This document shows, in pieces, positions 1 to 6,876 of a stretch of DNA of 8,480 nt. Source of the stretch: Oscillospiraceae bacterium (GTDB lineage Bacteria; Bacillota_A; Clostridia; Oscillospirales; WRJC01); contig WQXD01000158.1 in the NCBI GenBank assembly GCA_009785015.1, positions 1 through 8,480 of the forward strand, read 5' to 3'. Position 1 is the first letter of the stretch. The number at the start of each line of letters is the position of its first letter. The notes beneath the pieces are model-generated. The model worked only from the letters and a program-made list of their open reading frames with translations. It made no database searches and was not told where the DNA came from. Both the position numbers and the translations under genes were made by a program.

Positions 1-728
1 AGCAGGAATTGGGCGAAGCGGTAAAACTGCTGGATATGTACGGTATAAGGGCCTCGGCCATCGGCTCGCCCATAGGGAAAATAAGGATCACCGACGATTT
101 TGAGGAGCATCTGAGGGTTTTCGGCAATGTGATGGCGGCGGCTTCGGCTATGGGCACAAAGAACATAAGGGTTTTCAGCTTCTTTATACCCGAGGGCGAA
201 TACGCGAAATACAGAGGCGAAGTGATGCGCCGGCTCGGGGCGCTTCTGGAGAGGGCGCAGAAAAACAATTTGGTGCTGTGCCATGAAAACGAAAGGGAGA
301 TCTATGGCGAATCGCCGGAGCACTGCCTCGATATCATGCGGCATTTTGGGGGCGCGGTGAAATTTGTGTTCGACCCGGCGAATTTTGTCGTGGGCGGATT
401 TGAGACGTATCCCGAAACTTATGACATGCTCTCCGGATATATCGAGTATATGCACATCAAAGACGCGGACGAAACCGGAATTTTCCCCGCCGGGTACGGC
501 AAGGGCAAAATAAAGGAGATATTGACCTCTCTGATAACCGAAAAAAATTTCGAGGGGTTTTTGACCGTGGAGCCCCATCTGTCCGTCTTTTCAGGAATCG
601 ACGAACTGGAGGCCGAAGGAAAGAAAAACACATTGGTAAAAAACAAATACAGATCAAAGGCGGAAGCCTTTGCCGCGGCCGCGAACGCGCTCAAAGCTAT
701 TTTAAATGATATATATGGAGGGCCGTAA
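1..728 (+). CDS. Sugar phosphate isomerase/epimerase-type TIM-barrel protein (5' partial)
   Basis: A metal-dependent TIM-barrel enzyme of the xylose isomerase-like / AP endonuclease 2 superfamily, expected to isomerise or epimerise a sugar or sugar phosphate in the cytoplasm. The frame is open to base 1, and the TTG at 9 lies inside a family-typical stretch (GSPIGKIRITDDF follows shortly), so it is not a real start: the N-terminus lies upstream of the window. Expected metal or acid-base residues are visible: Glu in CHENE (codon at 285), Asp in FDPANF (372), His and Asp in MHIKDAD (453, 462), and Glu and His in VEPHL (570, 576). A Gly-rich PAGYGKGKI loop follows the MHIKD strand, as in relatives. 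The gene ends 2 bases before rhaB and carries the rhaB ribosome binding site in its last codons, so the two are probably translationally coupled. The fold is secure. The substrate is not; a role in rhamnose metabolism is inferred only from position. Confidence 0.85.
   Translation, partial: QELGEAVKLLDMYGIRASAIGSPIGKIRITDDFEEHLRVFGNVMAAASAMGTKNIRVFSFFIPEGEYAKYRGEVMRRLGALLERAQKNNLVLCHENEREIYGESPEHCLDIMRHFGGAVKFVFDPANFVVGGFETYPETYDMLSGYIEYMHIKDADETGIFPAGYGKGKIKEILTSLITEKNFEGFLTVEPHLSVFSGIDELEAEGKKNTLVKNKYRSKAEAFAAAANALKAILNDIYGGP
717..721 (+). promoter_or_regulatory. Ribosome binding site of rhaB inside the end of the upstream gene
   Basis: GGAGG lies 9 bases before the rhaB ATG at 731 and within the last codons of the TIM-barrel gene, whose TAA is at 726-728. 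Ribosomes finishing the first gene would pass over the site, which suggests coupled translation. It also fixes the rhaB start. Confidence 0.7.
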
Positions 729-730
729 AA

Positions 731-2215
731 ATGCCGAAATCAACATTGAAAATGCTCGCAATCGACCTCGGGGCCTCGGGTGGTAAGGGTTTTATCGGCG
801 AATTTGACGGAAAAAAGCTCTCATTCCGGGAAAAACACAGGTTTTCAAACGATCCCGTGAATATAGGGGGAGCGTTCATGTGGGATGTTTTGAGGATATT
901 CCATGAGATAAAAAACTCCGTTCGAAGCTGCGCCAATTCCGGCGATGGGGATATAACGACCATCGGGATCGACACCTGGGGGGTGGATTTCGGGCTGCTC
1001 GACAAAACCGGTATGCTGATTGAAAACCCGTATCATTACAGGGACAAGCGCGTAGACGATATTTTCGACGAATTTTATACAAAAATCCCAAAAGACAAAC
1101 TGTATGCCATAACCGGGCTCCAGTATCTCCCTTTTAACACGGTATTCCAGCTCTTCTCATTGGCCGCCAAAAGGCCGCATGTGTTCGGCAATGCCGAAAC
1201 CCTGCTGATGATGCCGGATTTGCTGAACTATTTTCTCACGGGGATAAAAAAGACCGAATATACGATAGCCTCGACTTCGGCGCTGCTCAACGCGAAAAAG
1301 AGGACCTGGGAAAAAGAAATCTTCGGTTTGCTCGGCATCCCCGAAAGATTGTTCACGGAAATCGTGCCCCCGGGCAATATTCTGGGCGGGCTCTCGCAAA
1401 ATGTCAAGGATGACGCGGGCGATATAGGGGCAAAGGTGGTAAACGTCGCCTCTCACGACACCGGCTCGGCGATCGCGGCGGTCCCCGCCGCCGGCGACAA
1501 TTTTGTCTATATCAGTTCCGGCACCTGGTCCCTGATGGGAACGGAAGCCAAAGAGCCGATAATCAACGAAAAAACGGCGCGCTACGATTTCACGAATGAG
1601 GGCGGAGTTGACCGCACGATCAGATTTTTAAAAGACGTCGCCGGATTATGGCTTGAGCAGGAATCGATACGCCAGTGGGAAAGAGAAGGCGAAAAAGTGA
1701 CCTTCAACGAGCTCTCCGAGATGGCGATAAAATCCCCCCCGTTCAAAAGCCTCATAAACGTCGACGACGCCGACTTTATCGCCCCGGGAAACATGCCCGG
1801 GAGAATACGCGCTTTCTGCAAAAAAACCGGGCAGCAAATCCCCGAAGACAAAGGCGCGGTAGTGCGCTGCATATTCGACAGCCTCGCCCTGGCGTACAAA
1901 CGCGTCCTTATGAGAATAGACGAACTGCAGGGGGCAAAAACGCCGTTTATCCACATCGTGGGCGGCGGGACGAAGGAGTCCGTTTTATGCCAGTTCACAG
2001 CGGACGCGTGCGGGGTCCCGGTATATGCGGGCCCAATCGAAGCCACCGCGATCGGCAATATCGCCGTGCAGATGATGGCCCAGGGGGAAATTTCGAATTT
2101 GGGGGAAGCGCGCAAAATAATCGCGGATTCGTTTGAGATCGTGTGCTACGAGCCGAAAAACACGGACGCCTGGGACGAAGCGTATCAAAAATATGAAAAA
2201 ATAATAAATATTTAA
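731..2215 (+). CDS. rhaB: Rhamnulokinase (FGGY carbohydrate kinase)
   Basis: A cytoplasmic ATP-dependent kinase that phosphorylates L-rhamnulose to L-rhamnulose-1-phosphate, the second step of L-rhamnose breakdown. At 494 residues it has full family length. FGGY landmarks occur in order: N-terminal nucleotide loop AIDLGASGGKGF (about 10-21), GIDTWGVDFGLLD (79-91), NPYHYRD, GLQYLPFNTVFQLFSL (a rhamnulokinase signature), ASHDTGSA with the expected catalytic base Asp243, YISSGTWSLMG (from 260), the ATP-site loop GGGTKE (411-416) and AGPIEATAIGN (from 433). Two loops deviate from the E. coli type: GASGGK where GASSGR is usual, and GGGTKE where GGGSQN is usual. From memory, both occur in clostridial relatives, so the enzyme is probably active. 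It follows the TIM-barrel gene by 2 bases and precedes rhaA by 35. It may also phosphorylate L-fuculose made by FucI, since no fuculokinase is present here; that is inference. Confidence 0.95.
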   Translation: MPKSTLKMLAIDLGASGGKGFIGEFDGKKLSFREKHRFSNDPVNIGGAFMWDVLRIFHEIKNSVRSCANSGDGDITTIGIDTWGVDFGLLDKTGMLIENPYHYRDKRVDDIFDEFYTKIPKDKLYAITGLQYLPFNTVFQLFSLAAKRPHVFGNAETLLMMPDLLNYFLTGIKKTEYTIASTSALLNAKKRTWEKEIFGLLGIPERLFTEIVPPGNILGGLSQNVKDDAGDIGAKVVNVASHDTGSAIAAVPAAGDNFVYISSGTWSLMGTEAKEPIINEKTARYDFTNEGGVDRTIRFLKDVAGLWLEQESIRQWEREGEKVTFNELSEMAIKSPPFKSLINVDDADFIAPGNMPGRIRAFCKKTGQQIPEDKGAVVRCIFDSLALAYKRVLMRIDELQGAKTPFIHIVGGGTKESVLCQFTADACGVPVYAGPIEATAIGNIAVQMMAQGEISNLGEARKIIADSFEIVCYEPKNTDAWDEAYQKYEKIINI

Positions 2216-2221
2216 TATAAT
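2216..2221 (+). promoter_or_regulatory. Possible internal -10 box upstream of rhaA
   Basis: A perfect TATAAT sits directly after the rhaB stop codon in an AT-rich 35-base gap. Transcription would begin near 2228, leaving a short leader that keeps the whole rhaA ribosome binding site. No good -35 hexamer is seen 16-18 bases upstream (that area is ATGAAA-like, inside rhaB), and TATAAT can arise by chance in AT-rich sequence. It is a weak candidate for an extra promoter boosting rhaA and downstream genes. Confidence 0.25.
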
Positions 2222-2236
2222 TTTATTTAAGTTATT

Positions 2237-2242
2237 AAGGAG
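2237..2242 (+). promoter_or_regulatory. Strong ribosome binding site of rhaA
   Basis: AAGGAG lies 8 bases before the rhaA ATG at 2251, followed by an A/T-only spacer. It fixes the start and is much stronger than anything in front of the ApbE gene. The fucI leader is nearly identical (AAAGGAG plus an A/T spacer). Confidence 0.75.
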
Positions 2243-2250
2243 AAAAATTT

Positions 2251-3507
2251 ATGTCAGTTTCAAAAGCGTACGAAAAAGCAAAAGAAATATATGCCGGCCT
2301 CGGAGTCGACACGGATAAAGCCTTGGAGGCGATGAAAGCCTTCACGCTCTCAATCCACTGCTGGCAGGGCGACGACGTGGGCGGTTTTGAAAATTCCGGG
2401 GCGTCGCTCGACGGCGGCATCGCCGCCACCGGCAACTACCCGGGGAAAGCGTCCAAACCCTGCGATTTGCGCGCGGATATGGCGAAGGCGTTTCTTTTCA
2501 TACCCGGCCCGAAAAAGGCGAACATCCACGCGATGTATCTCGAATCCGACAAAAAGGTCGACCGCGACGAAATAGAACCCGCGCATTTCGAAGGCTGGGT
2601 GAATTGGGCGAAGGATTTAAAAATCGGGATAGATTTCAACCCCACGTATTTTTCCCACCCCAAAGCCGCCGACGGTTTCACCCTGTCGAGCTCAAACGAA
2701 TCCATCCGGAAATTCTGGGTCGAGCATACCAAAAGATGCCGCGTGATCTCCGAATATATCGGAAAGCAGACCGGGGTGCGCTCCATAAACAACATCTGGA
2801 TACCCGACGGGTACAAGGATTTCACAGTGGACAAAAGGGCCCCGAGGGAAAAGCTGCTTGAATCATTGGATGAATCCATAGCCGTAAAATTGGATCCGAA
2901 GGCCACCTGCGACGCAGTCGAGAGCAAGCTGTTCGGCATAGGAAGCGAAACCTATGTGGTCGGCTCGCACGAGTTCTATCTATGCTATGTGATGAAAAAC
3001 AAACAGCTGCTGCTGTGCCTCGATGCGGGACACTTCCATCCCACCGAAACGGTTTCCGCGAAAATTTCTACTGTCATGATGTTTATGGACGAACTGCTCC
3101 TGCATGTTTCGAGGCCGGTCAGATGGGACAGCGACCATGTGGTGGCCTTAGACGACGAGCTGCTTGCGATGTGCGCTGAAATTGTCCGCGGCGGCTATGA
3201 AAACAAAATAAACGTGGCTCTGGATTATTTCGACGCCTCGATCAACAGGATAGCGGCCTGGGTCATAGGCTCGAGGAATACCTTAAAAGGGATGCTGAAA
3301 GCTTATCTCGAGCCGGTCGGCCTTCTCAAAAAAGCCGAAGCCGAGGGGGATCTGACCACAAGGCTCGCGATACTCGAGGAGGTCAAGTCGTATCCGTTTT
3401 ACGCAGTCTGGAATTATTACTGCGAGATGCAGAATGTGCCCGTGAGGGATAAATGGCTTGCCGAAGTCAAAAAGTATGAAAACGATGTGTTGTCGAAGCG
3501 AAATTAA
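2251..3507 (+). CDS. rhaA: L-rhamnose isomerase
   Basis: A cytoplasmic enzyme that interconverts L-rhamnose and L-rhamnulose, the first catabolic step. At 418 residues it matches the usual length (E. coli 419). Alignment by eye to the E. coli enzyme places all five metal ligands: Glu224 (VESKLFGIG), Asp258 (LDAGHFHPTE), His285 (LLLHVSRP), Asp293 (RWDSDHV) and Asp325 (LDYFDASINRI). The active-site His261 is also present. The N-terminal hallmarks SIHCWQGDDVGGFE and ATGNYPGKA and the C-terminal AAWVIGSRN segment are intact, so it should be catalytically competent. The ATG at 2251 is supported by AAGGAG 8 bases upstream. Its last 32 bases overlap the ApbE gene in another frame. With rhaB directly upstream, it forms the isomerase-kinase pair of the rhamnose pathway. 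The aldolase that would complete the route is not in the window. Confidence 0.97.
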   Translation: MSVSKAYEKAKEIYAGLGVDTDKALEAMKAFTLSIHCWQGDDVGGFENSGASLDGGIAATGNYPGKASKPCDLRADMAKAFLFIPGPKKANIHAMYLESDKKVDRDEIEPAHFEGWVNWAKDLKIGIDFNPTYFSHPKAADGFTLSSSNESIRKFWVEHTKRCRVISEYIGKQTGVRSINNIWIPDGYKDFTVDKRAPREKLLESLDESIAVKLDPKATCDAVESKLFGIGSETYVVGSHEFYLCYVMKNKQLLLCLDAGHFHPTETVSAKISTVMMFMDELLLHVSRPVRWDSDHVVALDDELLAMCAEIVRGGYENKINVALDYFDASINRIAAWVIGSRNTLKGMLKAYLEPVGLLKKAEAEGDLTTRLAILEEVKSYPFYAVWNYYCEMQNVPVRDKWLAEVKKYENDVLSKRN

Positions 3508-4591
3508 GATAACGGCGGCGGCGTTTGTCATTTTGCTCGCGTGCGTTTTCTGCGCGTGTTCGGATATCGCGATCCAGGAAGACGGTTTTTTCACGATGGA
3601 CACCTACGCCGAAACCACGGTGATAACCAAAAAGGCGGAAACGGGAAAAAAGGCGAACGAAAAAATAAGGGAAATATGCGGTGAAGTCGAAGGCCAAATA
3701 TCAAAAACGGTCGAAACAAGCGAGATATACCGGCTAAACGAATTTCTAAAGAGCGAAGATTTCAGGGCGCCTTTCCCGTTGTCCGAAAAAACCGCGGGCC
3801 TTCTCGAATATGCGAAATACGCCAAAGAACAGACATCCGGCGCTTTTGATCCCGCTCTGGGCGAGCTCGTCGGTTTGTGGGGCATAAACGATTTGTCGGC
3901 GGACCATAAACTGCCCGAAAAAGACGATTTTTACCCCGCCTTGGAAAGGGTGCATAATTTCGGTTACAAAATAACGAGAACCGCCGAAGGCTGTTATATC
4001 GAAATGGAAGCCGGGTCAAGGGCGGAATTGGATTTGGGCGGTATCGGCAAAGGCCATGCCGCAGACGAGATCAGCGGATATTTGGTCGAAGCCGGGATAT
4101 CGCACGCGCTCGTGTCGTTTGGAAGCTCGGTTTTGGCGGCGGGGAAAAACAAAGCGGGCAATCTGTGGACTGTCGGCATAACGGACCCCTTAAATCCGGA
4201 AAAACAATGCGGGTATATAAGCGCCACGGATAAATTCATATCGGTTTCCGGGGGATACGAGCGCTTTGTCACGATTGGGGGAATCGATTACTGCCATATA
4301 ATCGACCCCGAAACGGGGTATCCGGTCGACAACGATTTGCTTTGCGTGGCAGTGGTGACAAATGCCCCTTCGCCCCTGCAGGATAAGTCCCTGCGGGAAA
4401 GGTTCTCTGACAACGGGGCGCTGTCCGACGCGCTGTCCACCGCCTTGTATGTCATGGGAAAACAACAGGCGCTGAAATTCTACAATACCTCTTCTTTGGA
4501 TTTTGAGATGATTTTATTCGTAAAAACGGAGACTGAACCGGGTTATGAGATAATCCCGACCAACGTGATGTTCACAGAACTCAAATATTAA
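3476..4591 (+). CDS. apbE: FAD:protein FMN transferase, ApbE family lipoprotein
   Basis: ApbE enzymes work outside the membrane, splitting FAD and attaching FMN covalently to Ser/Thr of target proteins such as Rnf/Nqr subunits or FMN-binding-domain proteins. A basic N-terminus and hydrophobic stretch (about 11-27) end in Cys-rich lipobox candidates (LLAC at Cys23, FCAC at Cys28), indicating a membrane-anchored lipoprotein. Family motifs occur in order: TMDTYAET (40-47), GAFDPALGELVGLWG (122-136), DLGGIGKGHAAD (186-197), VSGGYERF (257-264), HIIDPETGYPV (274-284) and SDALSTALYVMG with the expected Mg ligands Asp318 and Thr322. Oddities are FGSSVLAAG (215-223) where GGN is usual and about 15 extra residues at 296-310. 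The start is uncertain. ATG 3476 gives a typical signal peptide but lacks a clear ribosome binding site; TTG 3458 has GAGGG 9 bases upstream; ATG 3485 is also possible. It overlaps rhaA by 32 bases. No flavinylation target is evident nearby. Confidence 0.9.
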   Translation: MKTMCCRSEIKITAAAFVILLACVFCACSDIAIQEDGFFTMDTYAETTVITKKAETGKKANEKIREICGEVEGQISKTVETSEIYRLNEFLKSEDFRAPFPLSEKTAGLLEYAKYAKEQTSGAFDPALGELVGLWGINDLSADHKLPEKDDFYPALERVHNFGYKITRTAEGCYIEMEAGSRAELDLGGIGKGHAADEISGYLVEAGISHALVSFGSSVLAAGKNKAGNLWTVGITDPLNPEKQCGYISATDKFISVSGGYERFVTIGGIDYCHIIDPETGYPVDNDLLCVAVVTNAPSPLQDKSLRERFSDNGALSDALSTALYVMGKQQALKFYNTSSLDFEMILFVKTETEPGYEIIPTNVMFTELKY

Positions 4592-4603
4592 ACAATAATA
4601 AAT

Positions 4604-4610
4604 AAAGGAG
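4604..4610 (+). promoter_or_regulatory. Strong ribosome binding site of fucI
   Basis: AAAGGAG ends 9 bases before the fucI ATG at 4620, with an A/T-rich spacer. It fixes the start and closely resembles the rhaA leader, which suggests that both isomerases are made at high level compared with the genes between them. Confidence 0.75.
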
Positions 4611-4619
4611 AAAAATATC

Positions 4620-6377
4620 ATGGGAAAATATCCTAAAATAGGCATACGCCCCACTTTGGACGGCAGAAGAAACGGGATCCGCGAGTCCCTTGAGGATACC
4701 ACCTCCGAGCTCGCCAAGTCCGTGGCGGGATTCCTCGGGCAAAATTTAAAATACCCCGACGGTTCGGCGGTAGAATGCGTGATTGCGGACTGCAATATAA
4801 GCGGGGCCTATGAAGCGGCTTTATGCCGCGAAAAATTCAAAAAAGAAAACGTGGGCGTATCTGTCACGGTGTCGCTTTCCTGGTGCTACGGCACGGAGAC
4901 CCTGGATCTGGATCCGCACATGCCGAAGGCGATACTCGGCTTCAACGGCACCGAACGCCCCGGCGCGGTCTATCTGGCCGCGGCGCTCGCCGGCCACAAC
5001 CAGAAGGGCTATCCGGCATTTTCGATTTACGGCCGCGACGTGCTCGACGCCGGCACCACGGAGCTGCCACCCGACGTGACGGAAAAACTTCTGAGATTCG
5101 CAAAAGCGGGGCTCGCAGTGGCGATAATGAAAGACAAAAGCTATCTTTCAGTCGGCGGCGTTTCGATGGGTATCGCGGGCTCGATGGTCGACGATTCGTT
5201 CTTTCAGGATTATCTCGGCATGAGATGCGAATATGTAGATATGGTCGAAATAGAGAGAAGGATAAATTTAAAAATCTACGACAATGACGAATACGAAAAA
5301 GCTCTCGCCTGGGTCAAGTTAAACTGCAAAGAGGGACTCGATAACAACATTCCGAACGTTTCGGCCGCCCAAAAAGAAAAAGAATGGGAATACGTGGTGA
5401 AGATGGCGATAATCACCCGCGATTTGATGGTTGGAAACCCCAAGCTCGCCCAGATGGGCTATATCGAGGAATCCAACGGCCACAACGCGATAGCGGGGGG
5501 CTTTCAGGGCCAGAGGCAATGGACGGACTATCTGCCAAACGGCGATTTCATGGAGGCGATCTTATGCTCGTCGTTTGACTGGAACGGGATCAGGGAACCC
5601 TATGTGCTCGCCACCGAAAACGACAGCATGAACGGCGCCACCATGCTGTTTGGCAAACTGCTCACCAATACGGCCGCGATTTTCTGCGATGTGCGCACTT
5701 ACTGGTCGCCCGAGGCGGTCAAACGCGTCACGGGCAAGGCGCCCGAAGGCGACGCTTCCGGCGGCTTTATACATTTGGTCAACTCCGGGGCAGCGTCATT
5801 GGACGGTACCGGCGAAATGACAAAAGACGGCAAAAACGCGCTTCTGCCTTTTTGGGAAATCACACCCGAAGACGCCGCCAAATGCATGGCAGCCACTTCC
5901 TGGGGCACGGCAAACAAAGGCTATTTCAGGGGCGGCGGTTTCAGTTCCACATTCTTGACCAAAGGCGGCATACCGTTCACGATGGTGCGGCTCAACATGA
6001 CAAAAGGCCTCGGGCCGGTTTTGTCGATTGCGGAAGGGGTGAGCGTGACGCTGCCCGAAGACGTGCATTATACTTTAAACCACCGGACCGACGAAACCTG
6101 GCCCACCACCTGGTTTGTCCCGCGCACGACGAACAAAGGCGCCTTTAGCGACGTCTATTCGGTGATGGCGAACTGGGGAGCGAACCATTGCGCGCTGGCT
6201 TACGGCCATGTGGGCGCCGATTTCATCACCCTCGCCTCCATGCTCAGGATACCCGTAGCCATGCATAACGTCCCCGAAAATCAAATTTACCGGCCCTCCG
6301 TCTGGGCGCAGTTCGGAACAGACGACCCGGAAGGCGCCGACTTCAGGGCCTGCCGGAATTTCGGCCCGATTTATTAG
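4620..6377 (+). CDS. fucI: L-fucose isomerase
   Basis: A cytoplasmic Mn-dependent ketol isomerase that converts L-fucose to L-fuculose; known homologues also act on D-arabinose. At 585 residues it matches the family (E. coli 591) and can be aligned nearly end to end: [13 protein letters not shown] at the N-terminus, [92 protein letters not shown], and WPTTWF near the C-terminus. The three metal ligands of the E. coli enzyme (Glu337, Asp361, His528) correspond here to Glu333 (ATEND), Asp357 (CDVRTYW) and His523 (WGANH), all present. It starts 28 bases after the ApbE gene behind a strong ribosome binding site. No fuculokinase or fuculose-phosphate aldolase accompanies it, so the ketose may be handled by RhaB and an aldolase elsewhere, or by genes outside the window. 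The function is secure; the physiological substrate is probably L-fucose. Confidence 0.96.
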   Translation: MGKYPKIGIRPTLDGRRNGIRESLEDTTSELAKSVAGFLGQNLKYPDGSAVECVIADCNISGAYEAALCREKFKKENVGVSVTVSLSWCYGTETLDLDPHMPKAILGFNGTERPGAVYLAAALAGHNQKGYPAFSIYGRDVLDAGTTELPPDVTEKLLRFAKAGLAVAIMKDKSYLSVGGVSMGIAGSMVDDSFFQDYLGMRCEYVDMVEIERRINLKIYDNDEYEKALAWVKLNCKEGLDNNIPNVSAAQKEKEWEYVVKMAIITRDLMVGNPKLAQMGYIEESNGHNAIAGGFQGQRQWTDYLPNGDFMEAILCSSFDWNGIREPYVLATENDSMNGATMLFGKLLTNTAAIFCDVRTYWSPEAVKRVTGKAPEGDASGGFIHLVNSGAASLDGTGEMTKDGKNALLPFWEITPEDAAKCMAATSWGTANKGYFRGGGFSSTFLTKGGIPFTMVRLNMTKGLGPVLSIAEGVSVTLPEDVHYTLNHRTDETWPTTWFVPRTTNKGAFSDVYSVMANWGANHCALAYGHVGADFITLASMLRIPVAMHNVPENQIYRPSVWAQFGTDDPEGADFRACRNFGPIY

Positions 6378-6378
6378 C

Positions 6379-6383
6379 GGGGG
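6379..6383 (+). promoter_or_regulatory. Ribosome binding site of the small membrane protein
   Basis: GGGGG lies 9 bases before the ATG at 6393. This spacing favours the ATG over the TTG immediately in front of it at 6390. It follows the fucI stop codon by one base. Confidence 0.45.
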
Positions 6384-6392
6384 TAAATTTTG

Positions 6393-6869
6393 ATGAAATC
6401 TATTTTGTCTGCGGCAAAGGACGCGCTGATCAAGACGTGCATATATTTTACGGTTATTCCGGTTTTTTTGGGCATTTTGGCTTCGCTGCTGAACAGATTG
6501 ATGGCTGACCCCATATCATATCCCGATTATGCTTTGGCGGTCTTGGGTTTTGTCGATCACGCTTTCAATTCCGGGACATATTTCCCCTTTGTTTTTACCG
6601 CTTTGGGAGCGGGCGTGGCGGTCCAGGTCTTCAAAATCGAAAAATTGCCGCGGGCGAGCAGGCATATAGCGTTTTTTATACTGATCTATCTCGATTTCAT
6701 ATTGGTTTTCATGCCGCTGAGCTCATATACGGTAAACCAGAACACGACCCTGCTTTTGTCGGCGGCGTTTGTCATCATATATTTTTTGGTTTTCGGAATC
6801 TCCGCAGCGGCAAAAGCGGTCATAAAGTCCGCAAAAAACAAAAAGCAGAATTACGAAAAACAGTTTTAG
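6393..6869 (+). CDS. Hypothetical four-helix membrane protein
   Basis: I do not recognise this family. The ATG at 6393 has GGGGG 9 bases upstream and gives 158 residues. Four hydrophobic segments are visible (about 14-33, 59-78, 90-109, 116-138), joined by a basic loop (KIEKLPRASRH, about 80-90). Both the N-terminus and the Lys-rich tail (AKAVIKSAKNKKQNYEKQF) are basic. By the positive-inside rule both ends face the cytoplasm. No signal peptide cleavage site, transporter signature, catalytic motif or flavinylation-type motif (D-x-x-S/T-G/A-A-T/S) is seen. It begins 15 bases after fucI on the same strand, so it is probably the last gene of the operon, and it ends 7 bases from the convergent lyase gene. 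Size and helix count resemble several uncharacterised small membrane families (DUF3021-like proteins, for example), but no sequence motif supports a specific assignment. Confidence 0.75.
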   Translation: MKSILSAAKDALIKTCIYFTVIPVFLGILASLLNRLMADPISYPDYALAVLGFVDHAFNSGTYFPFVFTALGAGVAVQVFKIEKLPRASRHIAFFILIYLDFILVFMPLSSYTVNQNTTLLLSAAFVIIYFLVFGISAAAKAVIKSAKNKKQNYEKQF

Positions 6870-6876
6870 TTTTAAA

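Noticed and set aside
9..11. TTG at base 9 as the start of the first gene
   Set aside because: The frame is open to base 1, the family needs more N-terminal residues, and no ribosome binding site can be seen, so the gene is cut by the window edge.
282..296. A cre-like (carbon catabolite) sequence TGAAAACGAAAGG
   Set aside because: It matches only half of the consensus, lacks the second half-site Cys-position base, and lies within a coding region encoding conserved HENE residues.
1582..2115. Minus-strand open frame of 177 codons within rhaB
   Set aside because: It lies entirely inside a well-supported kinase gene, has low-complexity Ser/Pro-rich content and shows no domain.
1675..2136. Plus-strand open frame of 153 codons in another frame of rhaB
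   Set aside because: An Arg-rich product typical of out-of-frame reading of a GC-rich gene, with no family resemblance.
4571..4599. Promoter-like pair TTCACA - 17 bases - AATAAT before fucI
   Set aside because: Both hexamers match consensus at 5 of 6 positions, but transcription would start near 4606, inside the ribosome binding site at 4604-4610, leaving no useful leader. It is more likely a chance match in AT-rich sequence.
6393..6869. The small membrane protein as the flavinylation target of the ApbE enzyme
   Set aside because: No D-x-x-S/T-G/A-A-T/S-type acceptor motif is present in its loops, so the idea rests only on proximity.
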